From: Schistocerca nitens
Taxonomy: Eukaryota > Arthropoda > Insecta > Orthoptera > Acrididae
Direction of reading: 5' to 3'
Assembly: GCF_023898315.1 (NCBI RefSeq)
Contig: NC_064616.1
Location: 711,107,389-711,171,388 of the forward strand
Length of the DNA stretch: 64,000 bases
The notes below the pieces were generated by a model, which was given only the letters and a program-made list of their open reading frames with translations, had not been told where the DNA came from and did not search any database. How positions within the stretch are numbered: position 1 is the first letter of the stretch; each line of letters opens with the position of its first letter. A program made the translations under genes and the position numbers. Positions 22,601 through 33,357 of this stretch are shown here, piece by piece.

Positions 22601-22934
22601 CAGGAATACACACGGTACATATTAATCCCATTTTATCAGACTTTTACACGAATAAGTAAAGAAACGTATGTAAATTTTAACTTACGCGTAAGACTTCAAA
22701 AGATTTTATTTTCGAAAGAACCACCCGATTTCACCAATGGATACCCTTCACATAGCTGCACGTACAACTATGGAGTGCATTTAACAATTACGTTTAGGAC
22801 CATAGTTTTAATTCGTCATTCACAGATGTTCAATTTCGCTTCCACTGGATGGACGAAAACCATTCAGACTATGGTCAAACGAGTTCCTTATTTTTGCAGT
22901 TATGTTTTGAGTTACTTTTTTTCACTGTTGTTGT

Positions 22935-23180
22935 AGTACTGCATTGCAGTTCACCCAAAGTTGTTGGAAGGGGAGGCAAAGAGACGTAGTCCTTCACAAA
23001 CTGAGACCAAGTGACCTTGGTGACCCGTGGTGCAGTAAGATTCGTACGCTCCCGATACATCGTTGAGGCAGACCATTGTTGTAAAATAGTATTAAATGTA
23101 ACTGCAAGTGCGGTGGTCCTCCGTCCTGTTGCAGAATGAAACTTTCGGCGTGTAATGGCAGTAACGGAAAAATACATGTA
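22935..23180 (-). pseudogene. possible mariner transposase C-terminal scrap
   Basis: A 102-codon minus frame (23183-22875) contains LTAPRVTKVTWSQFVKDYVS then LPPLPTTLGELQ. The VKDxVxxPPLPTTLxEL block is what follows the last catalytic Asp in one group of mariner-like transposases (usually FLWGxVKD). The preceding residues match only loosely. Confidence 0.45.
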
Positions 23181-23389
23181 CATGATTCATGTAACCGCGA
23201 GCGGGCTGTCAGCTGAACCAGGGAACCACTATCGGCAACTTAGAACTGGCGCCAAGTTAAGCTTCAAGTTTCGATGCGTAACTTGAATTTCACCCAAGTT
23301 TCCATCTTCATTCATGTAGAAGATACAGGCTTTTGAGATCGGGCGAATCTTTCTGAAACGGCCTGTACTACAGGTCCCTAGGTATCCCT

Positions 23390-23570
23390 CCTGTAGCAAC
23401 AGCGAAGACAAGGTTTGGCTAATTACCGCTCGCACAGTGGCATTTACTCATACTTCCCGCGCTCCATACGCGAATAGACCGGAAAGAAGCCTTAATGCTT
23501 GCTACAATGGAAAGTACCCTTGGCCATGCCCTTGACAGTAGTTTTCAGAGTATGGATGCGTATATAGATG
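23390..23570 (+). repeat. LINE family A 3' end
   Basis: Contains cacagtggcatttactcat, tcccgcgctccatacgcgaa and ends tcagagtatggatgcgtatatagatg, the same terminal segment as at 58020-58075 and (inverted) 20500-20600. Only the 3' end survives. Confidence 0.7.
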
Positions 23571-23572
23571 TA

Positions 23573-24375
23573 CAAGGGGCGTCCAATAAGTAATGCAACA
23601 TATTTTTTTTCTCGGCCAATTTCGGTTGAAAGGATGTTAAATTTGTTGTGGAACGTCGTGGAATATTCCCACTTCTGCCCCAATAATTTTAGTTGGCGGT
23701 GCTGTACGTATCCTTAAAAACTGCGACTTTAACAGAGGTGTGTTCCAGAGAGCTGTCACTGAGTTTCTTTTAGCGGAAGACCAGATCGTCGCAGATGTAC
23801 ATAGGCGCTTGCAGAATGTGTACGGAGACGTGAAAGTGAACAAAAGCACGACGAATCGTAGGGCGAGGCGTCGGTCATCATCAAAGCGAGGTCGCGCAAA
23901 CGAGCCCGATCTCCCGCGTGCCGACCGACCGCACGTAGCTGTAACTCCTGGAATGGTGGAACGTGCGGACACTCCCATTCGTGGTGATTGACGGATCACA
24001 GTCAAACACGTCGCTGCTCAACTGAGCTCCTCTGTTGGTAGAGCTGACACACTCTTCCACCAGTTGGGGTACTCAAAGATGTGTGCTTCATCCACTGCAC
24101 AGCCCGGATCTCGCACCGTTAGACGTCGATCTGTTTGGGCCAATGGAAGATGCACTCCGCGGGAAGTAGCACGTGGATGATGGGGAGGTTATCGATGTAG
24201 GAAGAAGTTGGCTCCGACGTAAGGTGGCGTAAGGCCGTCTCCTTGAACGGAGATTATGTTGAAAAATAGGATTTTTTAGCCAAAAGAGTGGGAAATTATA
24301 AACTTCATTGGAATCCCAAATAAAACCAACCTGATTTCAGAAAAAAGTGTCACATTATTTATTGAACGCCCCTCG
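23573..24375 (+). mobile_element. internally deleted mariner
   Basis: An 803 bp element with both terminal repeats (aaggggcgtccaataagtaa at the left, and at the right the complement of cgaggggcgttcaataaata), flanked by TA at 23571-23572 and 24376-24377. The inside carries only the two ends of a transposase gene. It inserted immediately next to the gatgta tail of a LINE. Confidence 0.92.
23740..24259 (+). pseudogene. mariner transposase lacking catalytic core
   Basis: From 23740: FQRAVTEFLLAEDQIVADVH and RRLQNVYGDVKVNKSTTNRR (first helix-turn-helix), then RADRPHVAVTPGMVERAD and IRGD*RITVKHVAAQLSSS (second), and LGYSKMCA. The next residues in another frame are HSPDLAPLDVDLFGPMEDAL and WLRRKVA, the end of the protein. 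About 350 bp encoding the first two catalytic Asp blocks are missing between about 24080 and 24105, so it can only be mobilised in trans. Confidence 0.88.
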
Positions 24376-24609
24376 TAGAATGCATGGAGGAAGTGCAGTG
24401 CGGTAGTCGGTGCGAGTGAGTTGCTGAGTAGAGAGCACAGCTGGTTCGCTGCCGCTGCCAGCTGTGCGCCGTGCGGGGCAAAAATACCTCCGGCCCCGCG
24501 TGCACCGGGCAGCCCACCAGCGCTGCTTCGTACATACCGTACCTACCACCTCACCGCGTCGTCCTAACAGCACCAACGGGTCATATTATTATAAGAATGC
24601 GTGGATTCG

Positions 24610-24840
24610 CGGTGATGTATACAGATACGTCACACAGCCTCCAGCCGCGACGGTTCAAATCCCCGTCGGGCCATCCAGATGTAGTTTAGCCGTGATTTCC
24701 GTGAATCGCTCCATGCAAATGGTGAGATTATTACTTTCGAAACAGGCACGTCCGATATCCTTCCGCATCCTTTGATGATAGGAGCTTATGCTCCGTCGCT
24801 TATGAGCTCGCTGCCGACGTGGCGTTTAACATACTTCCTT
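24610..24840 (+). repeat. tRNA-derived SINE, second family
   Basis: B box within gacggttcaaatccccgtcg at about 24650, followed by the body of a widespread arthropod SINE type: cgtgatttccgtgaatcgct, ccatgcaaatgg, ttactttcgaaacaggcacg, cttatgctccgtc and gagctcgctgccgacgtgg. The A-box part is worn. Related copies at 47240-47470 and 48085-48240. Confidence 0.65.
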
Positions 24841-27305
24841 TCTTCGTGAACATTGTGGAATAATTTCCTCCCGCTCGTGAAACCGAAAAGATGCCCACTG
24901 TAACTGTCAACAATTTACATTGGCTGTTGCACTGGTTGCCATTTTAAATCTTATTGATAGTATTCAAATTTGTTTTAAAATTTCTTCAAAACATATTCCC
25001 GCTCAGCATTTAATGAAAGCACAGCAATTTTTATCTCGGCGACGGCTGATGTGGTTAATCTAGAGAAGACAACCTGTAGCGTAACGGTTCTGTCTGTTTA
25101 CATATAATCGGTACATAAAGTAAGAAACGCGTAAGACATATATGGATATAGACCACGATAAGTAATCTTTAATAAGTCACTGAGCACTGTAACACTACGT
25201 TGAATAGCAACGCAGTCAGGTTACACCTTACAACTAAATCACACCACCTCGAAATTAGCGAAAGGAAATCAAAGATTCGCGTTCACTCACGGAAACCATA
25301 ACCATACCCATACGGCTGCGCTTACACTTACACCAGACGTAATACGCAGTCACAGTAATCAGTGCAGTACAGCGTGAAACAATATTTAGAACAGTGCCCT
25401 TTTTGTTCAAGAACAGTGCTGGTAAGTATCTGCAAACACTCAGAAGTTATAAAAACAGTGCGGGTGGGTTACCAGTGAGGACGTCACGATGTACTTGCTT
25501 TCGGTGCCCGGAGGACTGTAATAATGAGCAAGCAATTACTGAGAGTTTCGGAATTGCCATTGAAGTAAAAAAGTTACATTTCAGAATAATGGGAATGAGG
25601 TGCTCAAAAAGTAATTTAATCTTCGTTTCGCCACTTGGTTCACTTTTAAGTACAGTACGCACGCGAAGCTAAACTAATTTTCTGTAAATGGATTAAAGCA
25701 TACACCCTTCACTCTGCCAGTGTGTGGTTATAGAAGCACATTATAAGAACAGGAAAGAAATTTACCGATTTTTTTCACAGAACCCGACCACATAAACAGT
25801 TGTTTTGAAAGAAGTCAATTCGTCCACTCGATTGATGTCTATTCATGGTACAGGGTAGGGTTCAAGATCTACACAGTAAAGAAATTTCTTGCTGTTATTC
25901 CTACTGAATGATATCAAACGTAGAGAGATACTCCGCAAGGGAAGATCCCTTGATAATTGATACCAAAATTGCGTGGCAGCTGCCGTTCTTGCGTATGTAC
26001 AAGGCAAAGGTGATTGTTCTCAGATTTATGCAATTTGAATTTCTGAAGATGGTCTTGTAAGCCAAAAACACAATGAAAGTAATACTGTAGAACAAAAGCA
26101 AACTAGCGCTATTCATTTATTAATTTGAATTTTGTTAGCTGTGACACCTTGGCAGTCGACCCATGCCTTGTGCGGTTTTTCACATCCTAGTCTGGATAAA
26201 ATCAGATGTTCTCAGCAAAATCACAAGTTTTAACTGAAACAATCGTTCGGAGCTGTTCGGTATGTGGAAATGTTCAGGATAGAGGCGAGGACGGTGACAG
26301 GTATGTGACGACGAACTGATACAACGATGAGAGAGAATACATTTTTCTCTGTGTTGTCAATCGAGATTCATTTATTATAACATCTATCACCAAATGGTTG
26401 CTAGCACAATTACAAATTCCTTTATGAAAGTATAAAAACTAATTTCATGTTAGGATTCGTATCTCGGCCATGGAGTGATATGATTACTGTACGTAGTTCC
26501 AGGTATGTATTTATGTTCCCTTAAACGTTACTGTTATAACAACTTGTGATCCTCGTAGTCGATGTCTGCGTTTCTTTTTCTGTCACAAAAGAATCTGTAT
26601 GTTGAAAACTCTCTCCTGGCAGTCATTTGTGGATACACTACAGAAAAAGAAGTACTGAGCGTTTGCAGAATGCTTCTGGAATATACGGCAGTTTTACAGA
26701 TGAGTCTTACTTCAATGGAAACAGTTTTCCGTTTACTTTTCGGATAAGGGGGTATATTCCAGTCGACTGTTGTTGACTGTGAATCGCTGGAGGTGATTAA
26801 CTAGACGTCATTTAACATGCGTGCACATGAACTATTGAAATGAATCCGTCATTAGATGCATCCTCGTAGTTTCAAGTCGCGTAATGGTTGATGCGTGTAC
26901 CTGTTGAGTATGTCGGAAAGGGAGAATGCTACTTCCTTATCTCGAATGCGTTGGAGGAATGCTAGATAACTCTGCGTCTTTATACCGAGTTAGGCAAATG
27001 GGATGAGGTACTTTGGATAGCCGTGATATCTTAGGATGTCGAATAGCTTGAAACGTGATCAGCTTTTGTTGTTACAGGTTTCTTTTACGAAAGAAAGAAC
27101 GATTTAACGAAAGACGAAGTAACACACACAGTGCAGGCCGCGAAATGTGCAATTGTTTCAGGGGAAACGTCAAAATGATCTGCACAGGAAAATTAAGATT
27201 TGTGTATTTATCAGTCCCCTAGAGAGTTGGAGATTTTTTTCACGATAAATTATGTCCCCGTAATTTTTTTTTTTTTCGTTCAAAGTTGTCCCTGTTATCT
27301 TAAGC
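24841..27305. other. unassigned, no clear TE
   Basis: About 2.5 kb with no recognised gene. The strongest splice-like signal is ctg|gtaagtat at 25420-25428. A 92-codon plus frame at 25394-25672 has no recognised family. Confidence 0.4.
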
Positions 27306-27505
27306 TTACAAGGGAACCTCCCCATCGCGCCCCCCTCAGATTTAGTTATAAGTTGGTACAGTGGATAGGCCTTGAAAAACTGAACACAGATCAATCGAGA
27401 AAACAGGAAGAAGTTGTGTGGAACTATGAAAAAAAAAAAGCAAAATATACAAACTGAGTAGTCCATGCGCAAGATACGTAACATCAAGGATAGTGTGCGC
27501 TCAGG

Positions 27506-27576
27506 AGCGCCGTGGTCCCGTGGTTAGCGTGAGTAGCTGCGGAACGAGTGGTCCTTGGTGCAAGTCTTCCCTCGAG
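27506..27576 (+). repeat. tRNA-like module in left arm
   Basis: 71 bp with an A-box-like tggtcccgtggttagcg and a degenerate B box ggtgcaagtct. It is the left partner of 28201-28271. Not called as a tRNA gene: it lies inside a repeat arm, the B box is imperfect and I did not obtain a good cloverleaf by eye. Confidence 0.6.
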
Positions 27577-28200
27577 TGAAGAGTTTACTTTTTTTATTTT
27601 CGCAAAGTTATGATCTGTCCGTTCGTTCATTGACGTCTCTGTTCACTGTAATAAGTTTAGTGTCTGTGTTTTGCGACCGCACCGCAAAACCGTGCGATTA
27701 GTAGACGAAAGGACGTGCCTCTCCAATGGGAACCGAAAACATTTGATCGCAAGGTCGTAGGTCAACCGATTCCTCCACAGGAAAACACGTCTGATATATT
27801 CTATACAACACAGGTGCCGGCATGTGCGTCACATGACAGGAATATATTGTCGACCCACCTAACTTGTACACTTGGCGAATGGGTAAAAAGATTCTTCTAC
27901 CTTGTCCGATTTAGGTTTTCTTGTGGATTTCTAATCACTCCCAAAAAGTGATGAAAACATAAGTGTGTCACATAAACTGCAACAAATGAATGCAACAGTT
28001 TCACAGTCGCACAGTTTTCCCCGTGCTCTGTCAAAACATTTGTTTTTAACGTTTTCAAATTTTTCCGTGTGTAGACCGTAAAATCCTGCATATGTCCAAG
28101 CAAATCTGAACATGTGCTGGAATTTTGGAGAGCGAAGTTGATTATGTGTGAGTGCCTGAACTTTGATAACTGTCTGGAAGTAAAAAAATTATACTTTTCT

Positions 28201-28271
28201 CTCGAGGGAAGACTTGAACCAAGGATCTTTCGTTCCGCAGCTGCTCACGCTAACCACGGGACCACGGCGCT
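28201..28271 (-). repeat. tRNA-like module in right arm
   Basis: Reverse complement of the left-arm module with a better B box (ggttcaagtct) and the same A-box-like region. About seven differences between arms, mostly between the boxes. Confidence 0.62.
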
Positions 28272-28471
28272 GCTGAGCTCACATTATCCTTGATGTTGTA
28301 TATCTTGCGCATGGACTACTCAGTTTGTATATTTTGCTTATTTTTTTTCATAGTTTCACACAACTTCTTCCTGTTTTCTCGATTGATCTGTATTCAGTTT
28401 TTCAAGGCGTATCCACTGTGCTAACTCACAACTAAATCTGAGGGGGCTGCGATGGGGAGGTTCCCTTGTTA

Positions 28472-29456
28472 GGTTTGTTAATGACGTATTCGCAGACGCA
28501 TATTACACACGTTCGCTCATTAACAGTAACATACTTCGACTGATCAGACATTAGCTATACTCACTGATTATTGGTTTCATCTGCTGGTCGTGGTCTAGTT
28601 TGTCACTTTACGTTGTAATAAACCGCTAAACTCATTTGGTGACAAGTATTATACATAATTTAAGTTCAAAATATTTAGTGTAACAGTTTGAAATGCTTAA
28701 AAGCAACCATATGAACTTAGTACCGTATTTCACTTCAGAGCGCGCTGAAGTTCCGAATAAGCAATATTTTCTATATTATTACAGCACACTACGTGTCTAT
28801 GTTGCGTCTGTGTCGGACATATACACTTGTACGAATAACTAGGGATATTTTCAGATATAATTACTTTCACCACCGCTAAATGGTATGTGTGAGCGGTGTC
28901 ATCTAAAAATTATTGTTCTCAGTTAGTTGGCATTAGATACTACGGAAGCAAGCAAACAAATATTGGATTTGTGTTTATTTAGATGCTGTTCCTCTTGTCC
29001 ACGTGTATTTGTTTCGTGCGAGTATAATCAGGCGTCAGAGCCATTTCGTCGATGAACGTTTCTTGTTTTTGATTCCTGCTTCGGAAGTTCGCTGCCGTTT
29101 CGTGTACGTTGTCGCAACCTTCATCCGTCAGAATAGTTGTAGTGTGCCACCACGATCGAGTCGTTCGTTAGTTTTTACAGAGTTGGGAAAGTCCCGTTAA
29201 AAGGTGATGCGAGTGTTTTAGTGCAGCAGTGTAGCGGCTGCGGTGAGGTTGTCGTCCTAGCCACCTGTGGCGAGCGGCCTTGCTCCGGCTCACCGCGCTC
29301 AAGGACACCCGCGGCAGGCACACCTCAACTGCGCTGCTGCTGCTGCTGCTGCTGCTGCAGCTGTGCTCTACACACCAGCTGGCCCAGCTGCGCGCGTCAC
29401 AGGGATGGGGCTGTGCACCTCCCCCACAGCAAAAAACTTGTCATAAGTGAGTGATA
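28472..29456. other. unassigned; GC-rich end with CTG run
   Basis: 28.5-29.0 kb shows nothing. 29060-29450 is GC-richer, contains (ctg)n at 29333-29359 and ends with a donor-like taa|gtgagtga at 29447-29454. It could be part of a host exon or 5' UTR, but the frame that reads the repeat as Leu has no start codon and the frame with ATG reads it as Cys. Confidence 0.35.
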
Positions 29457-29458
29457 TA

Positions 29459-31039
29459 CAGGGTGTTACAAAAAGGTACGGCCAAACTTTCAGGAAACAT
29501 TCCTCACGCACAAAGAAAGAAAATATGTTATGTGGACATGTGTCCGGAAACGCTTACTTTCCATGTTAGAGCTCATTTTATTACTTCTCTTCAAATCACA
29601 TTAATCATGGAATGGAAACACACAGCAACAGAACGTACCAGCGTGACTTCAAACACTTTGTTACAGGAAACGTTCAAAATGTCCTCCGTTAGCGAGGATA
29701 CATGCATCCATCCTCCTTCGCATGGAATCCCTGATGCGCTGATGCAGCCTGGAGAATGGCGTATTATATCACAGCCGTCCACAATACGAGCACGAAGAGT
29801 CTCTACATTTGATACCGGGGTTGCGAAGACAAGAGCTTTCAAATGCCCCCATAAATGAAAGTCAAGAGGATTGGGGTCAGGAGAGCGTGGAGGCCATGGA
29901 ATTGGTCCGCCTTTACCAATCCATCGGTCACCGAATCTGTTGCCGAGAAGCGTACGAACACTTCGACTGAAATGTGCAGGAGCTCCATCGTGCATGAACC
30001 ACATGTTGTGTCGTACTTATAAAGGCACATGTTCTAGCAGCACAGGTAGTGTATCCCGTATGAAATCATGATAACGTGCTCCATTGAGCGTAGGTGAAAG
30101 AACATGGGTCCCAATCGAGACATCACCAACAATGCCTGCCCAAACGTTCACAGAAAATCTGTGTTGATGACGTGAATGCACAATTGCGTGCGGATTCTCG
30201 TCAGCGCACACATGTTGATTGTGAAAATTTACAATTTGATCACGTTGGAATGAAGCCTCATCCGTAAAGAGAACATTTGCACTGAAATGAGGATTGACAC
30301 ATTGCTGGATGAACCATTCGCAGAAGTGTACCCGTGGAGGCCAATCAGCTGCTGATAGTGCCTGCACACGCTGTACATGGTACGGAAACAACTGGTTCTC
30401 CCGTAGCATTCTCCATACAGTGACGTGGTCAACGTGACCTTGTACAGCAGCAACTTTTCTGACGCTGACATTAGGGTTATCGTCAATTGCACGAAGAATT
30501 GCCTCGTCAATTGCAGGTGTCCTCGTCGTTCTAAGTCATCCCCAGTCGCGAGTCATAGGCTGGAATGTTCCGTGCTCCCTAGGACGCCGATCAATTGCTT
30601 CGAACGTCTTCCTGTCGGGACACCTTCGTTCTGGAAATCTGTCTCGATACAAACGTACCGCGCCACGGCTATTGCCCCGTGCTAATCCATACATCCAATG
30701 GGCATCTGCCAACTCCGCATTTGTAAACATTGCACTGACTGCAAAACCACGTTTGTGATGAACACTAACCTGTTGGTGCTACGTACTGATGATGTGCTTG
30801 ATGCTAGTACTGTAGAGCAATGAGTCGCATGTCAACACAAGCACCGAAGTCAACATTACCTTCCTTCAACTGGGCCAACTGGCGGTGAATCGAGGAAGTA
30901 CAGTACATACTGACGAAACTAAAATGAGCTCTAACATGGAAAAAGCGTTTCCGGACACATGTCCACATAACATCTTTTCTTTATTTGTGTGTGAGGAATG
31001 TTTCCTGAAAGTTTGGCGGTACCTTTTTGTAACATCCTG
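29459..31039 (-). mobile_element. nearly complete mariner (DD41D)
   Basis: A 1,581 bp element with 120-122 bp terminal inverted repeats (29459-29580 and 30920-31039), beginning cagggtgttacaaaaaggta, flanked by TA at 29457-29458 and 31040-31041. The arms are well matched, with a handful of differences, so the copy is fairly recent. It carries one transposase gene on the minus strand. Confidence 0.95.
29591..30730 (-). pseudogene. mariner transposase, one frameshift and one stop
   Basis: Start at 30730 (MFTNAELADAHWMYGLARGN, then RLYRDRFPERR), an N-terminal helix-turn-helix of the type I know as DUF4817. A one-base shift at about 30536 is followed by RTPAIDEAILRAIDDNPNVS and VHFCEWFIQQC, NVLFTDEASF (first Asp), VNVWAGIVGD. 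An in-frame TAA at 30017-30019 precedes MWFMHDGAPAHFSR (second Asp) and PWPPRSPDPNPLDFHLWGHL (third Asp). I count 41 residues between the second and third Asp. Total about 380 codons, near family length, so only two lesions separate it from an open gene. Confidence 0.9.
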
Positions 31040-31404
31040 TAGAATACGGATGTTTTGCCTCGAGGCAGGGGCGGAGAAAACAGCGGCTATGGCGGTATTG
31101 TACCTAGTGAGCAACACCTGGAAAATCTGCTGCATTAAGGGCCACATTTACGCGCAGCGTAAGGGCCCCCACGACAAAAATTTAGGATTGTAAAAGCCGT
31201 TCTTTCAATACTGTGGTGCAGGCGCTCTTATAATCTTAAAAAGTGTAGACGTCACTATTTTGTACGGGCTTATTCGGCTTAATCTTTCAGTGATATCAAT
31301 CACTTCAACATTCATTTCTAAAACCTCGCACTTCCTCCCGCCAACTTCCCGATGGTGCCAGGTCTTAAATGTCTTGGGTTTGAATATGGGTAAAAACTTA
31401 ATTG

Positions 31405-31658
31405 ATTGGCGACTCCATGGCGTGTTGTGTGCACCACGACCAAATAGTGGATAGAATTGGAAGGAAAATCAGCATTGGCCGTATTTTGTTGTTTTATTGT
31501 CAGCAAAATCGATTTTCGGTCACTTAGTGACCATCTCAGTGCTGTAATATACAATTAAAATTGGTAGGCACTGGTATCAAGCTATAACCACAAGCGTAGA
31601 ACGATCACATAATGATAAAACAACAAAATACGGCCAATGCTGATTTTCCTTCCAATTC
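31405..31658. repeat. 254 bp insertion containing a perfect 44 bp palindrome
   Basis: Flanked by a 14 bp direct repeat taaaaacttaattg at 31391-31404 and 31659-31672. Inside, 31454-31497 and 31615-31658 are perfect reverse complements (44/44 by my reading) separated by 117 bp. The loop includes ttcggtcacttagtgaccat and an aataaaac-type motif on the other strand, reminiscent of the terminal repeats of Penelope-like elements, but identity is unproven. Confidence 0.85.
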
Positions 31659-31672
31659 TAAAAACTTAATTG

Positions 31673-32366
31673 TTTCATTCATTCCTTTTTTTTTTTATTT
31701 GGGCTGGTATAACGAACATGTTTCCCTATAGCTACAATGTGCCATTTTTAAAAGTGAAATATGAATTCCAGCATTGATGTGAAGCTCAACTTTTTGTCCT
31801 TTCCATTCAAGAATGTAGTTCTTCATAATGGTGTTGATAAATCCTCTTTGAATACCTCAATGATTTCATTTCTTTGTGTAACTTCAATCTCATCGATTCA
31901 AGAAGTTATAAATTGTGTACCAACATTTTATACAATTAAATAAAAACCCTTAAATGCTGCGTTCGAAAACTGCTCTGCTATTTTTACAAGTTAGTTATCA
32001 CAATATTTACCCTTTATCAGCGTAGCATGCATGTTAAAATCTTTAGCGCAAGCACGCTTCAGCGTTTGAATGGAAATCTTGCACACACATTTGATTGTAC
32101 AAGATGCCTAAAGCCTAATCGATGTACAGTTCCAACGTGCACATGCTTGGGCATCCTTTTCGACAATTTGCAGGGATGTACAAACAAACGTAAGTCGTGA
32201 ATCGTCTTCGTAGCGACACTGTGTCGGGAGACACAAAGAAAACCAGTCGAAAATTGTTAGAAACTGTAATTCGAATATATGAAAGCCAGTCTCGTTTCAG
32301 ATAAGTCACGTAACAAAATACGAATTGGTTGACAGTATCAAAAACATGTCGTTATTAAAAATATAA
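31673..32366. other. unassigned spacer
   Basis: No gene or TE recognised, apart from a T-run at 31686-31697. Confidence 0.4.
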
Positions 32367-32382
32367 ATTCTCCCTCACAAAC

Positions 32383-32524
32383 CGCTACGGTCGCAGGTTC
32401 GAATCCTGCCTCAGGCATGGATGTGTGTGATGTCCTTAGGCTAGTTAGGTTTAAGTAGTTCTAAGTTCTAGGGGACTGATGACCAGAGAAGTTCAGTCCC
32501 ATAGTACTCAAAGCCATTTGAATC
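32383..32524 (+). mobile_element. tRNA-derived SINE, copy 5, 5' truncated
   Basis: Begins inside the head at cgctacggtcgcaggttcga (A box missing) and has a complete body. A perfect 16 bp duplication attctccctcacaaac at 32367-32382 and 32525-32540 shows it inserted in truncated form rather than being deleted later. Confidence 0.95.
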
Positions 32525-32540
32525 ATTCTCCCTCACAAAC

Positions 32541-33147
32541 TACTGGAGCCAAAAGACAACAACGAAAGGTAGGTATTATGAGTAAGAAAAGGATGTACAT
32601 AACTCAACACACGACCATTGCAGATGTGTGTCTATTCCTATTTTGTATTACTTAATAGCTCCTTTAGCTCGTGGGAAAACACCTTAGTGCCGTCAGTCTT
32701 TCGTGTAATATTATAGCTTCTCTGTTTGCTTTTAATCAAAGGTGTTAAAAGTCATTAAATTATCAAATATGTTTCTCCATTGGTCGTGAAATAGGTACTC
32801 CAATCTGGGATATGGCTTCAACTCGCAGAGTAAGATAATTTGAGACTAAGTTTTTCGTTTCATTAATCAGTCAATACACTACGTTCGTTTCCTTCTTCGT
32901 CAATTTTTTTAGGTGACAGTGACAAAGTTGGCCAAACGAACAAACTGTTTTCCGAGCTCCACATGTCAAGCACACACTGGTGGTGTTCATGATTGATCGT
33001 GTAAACTCGTGAAGTTCGCAATAACATGTATGATCGCATTAGGCTGCCTGCCGCACATTGAGCTCTGCGTAAGTCGAGATACATTTTCTAGCAGCTCGTG
33101 AAAATTCCTGTAAACCCAGCTGACTTCCAATTATTTTAGCGGCGTGG
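32541..33147. other. unassigned spacer
   Basis: Nothing recognised. Confidence 0.4.
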
Positions 33148-33161
33148 TTGGCCCGGCAGGG

Positions 33162-33357
33162 TCAGCCGGGGTGGCCGAGCGGTTCTAGGCGCTACAGTCT
33201 GGAACCGCGCGACCGCTACTGTCGCAGGTTCGAATCCTGCCTTGGGCATGGATGTGTGTGATGTCCATGGTTTAGTTAGGTTTAAGTAATTCTAAGTTCT
33301 AGGGGACTGATGACCTCAGAAGTTAAGTCCCATAGTGCTTAGAGCCGTTTGAACCAT
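33162..33357 (+). mobile_element. tRNA-derived SINE, copy 6
   Basis: Full-length; head with tggccgagcgg and ggttcgaatcc, body normal. Duplication ttggcccggcaggg (33148-33161) versus ttggcccgacaggg (33358-33371), 14 bp with one mismatch. Confidence 0.94.

Larger units (their letters stand above)
27309..28468. mobile_element. long-TIR non-autonomous element with tRNA-like arms
   Basis: A 1,160 bp element with terminal inverted repeats of about 280 bp (27309-27590 and 28187-28468), starting caagggaacctccccatcgc and ending with the complement. Flanking TTA at 27306-27308 and 28469-28471 gives a 3 bp duplication, as expected of PIF/Harbinger-type insertion (inference from TSD only). The roughly 600 bp between arms has no transposase. 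Each arm contains a 71 bp tRNA-like module pointing inward. Confidence 0.85.

Noticed and set aside
22484..22936. 150-codon plus frame
   Set aside because: It overlaps the antisense of the Tc1 transposase N-terminal region and otherwise has no recognisable motif.
29221..29454. 78-codon plus frame with a run of Cys
   Set aside because: The Cys run is the (ctg)n repeat read in one frame; no family features.
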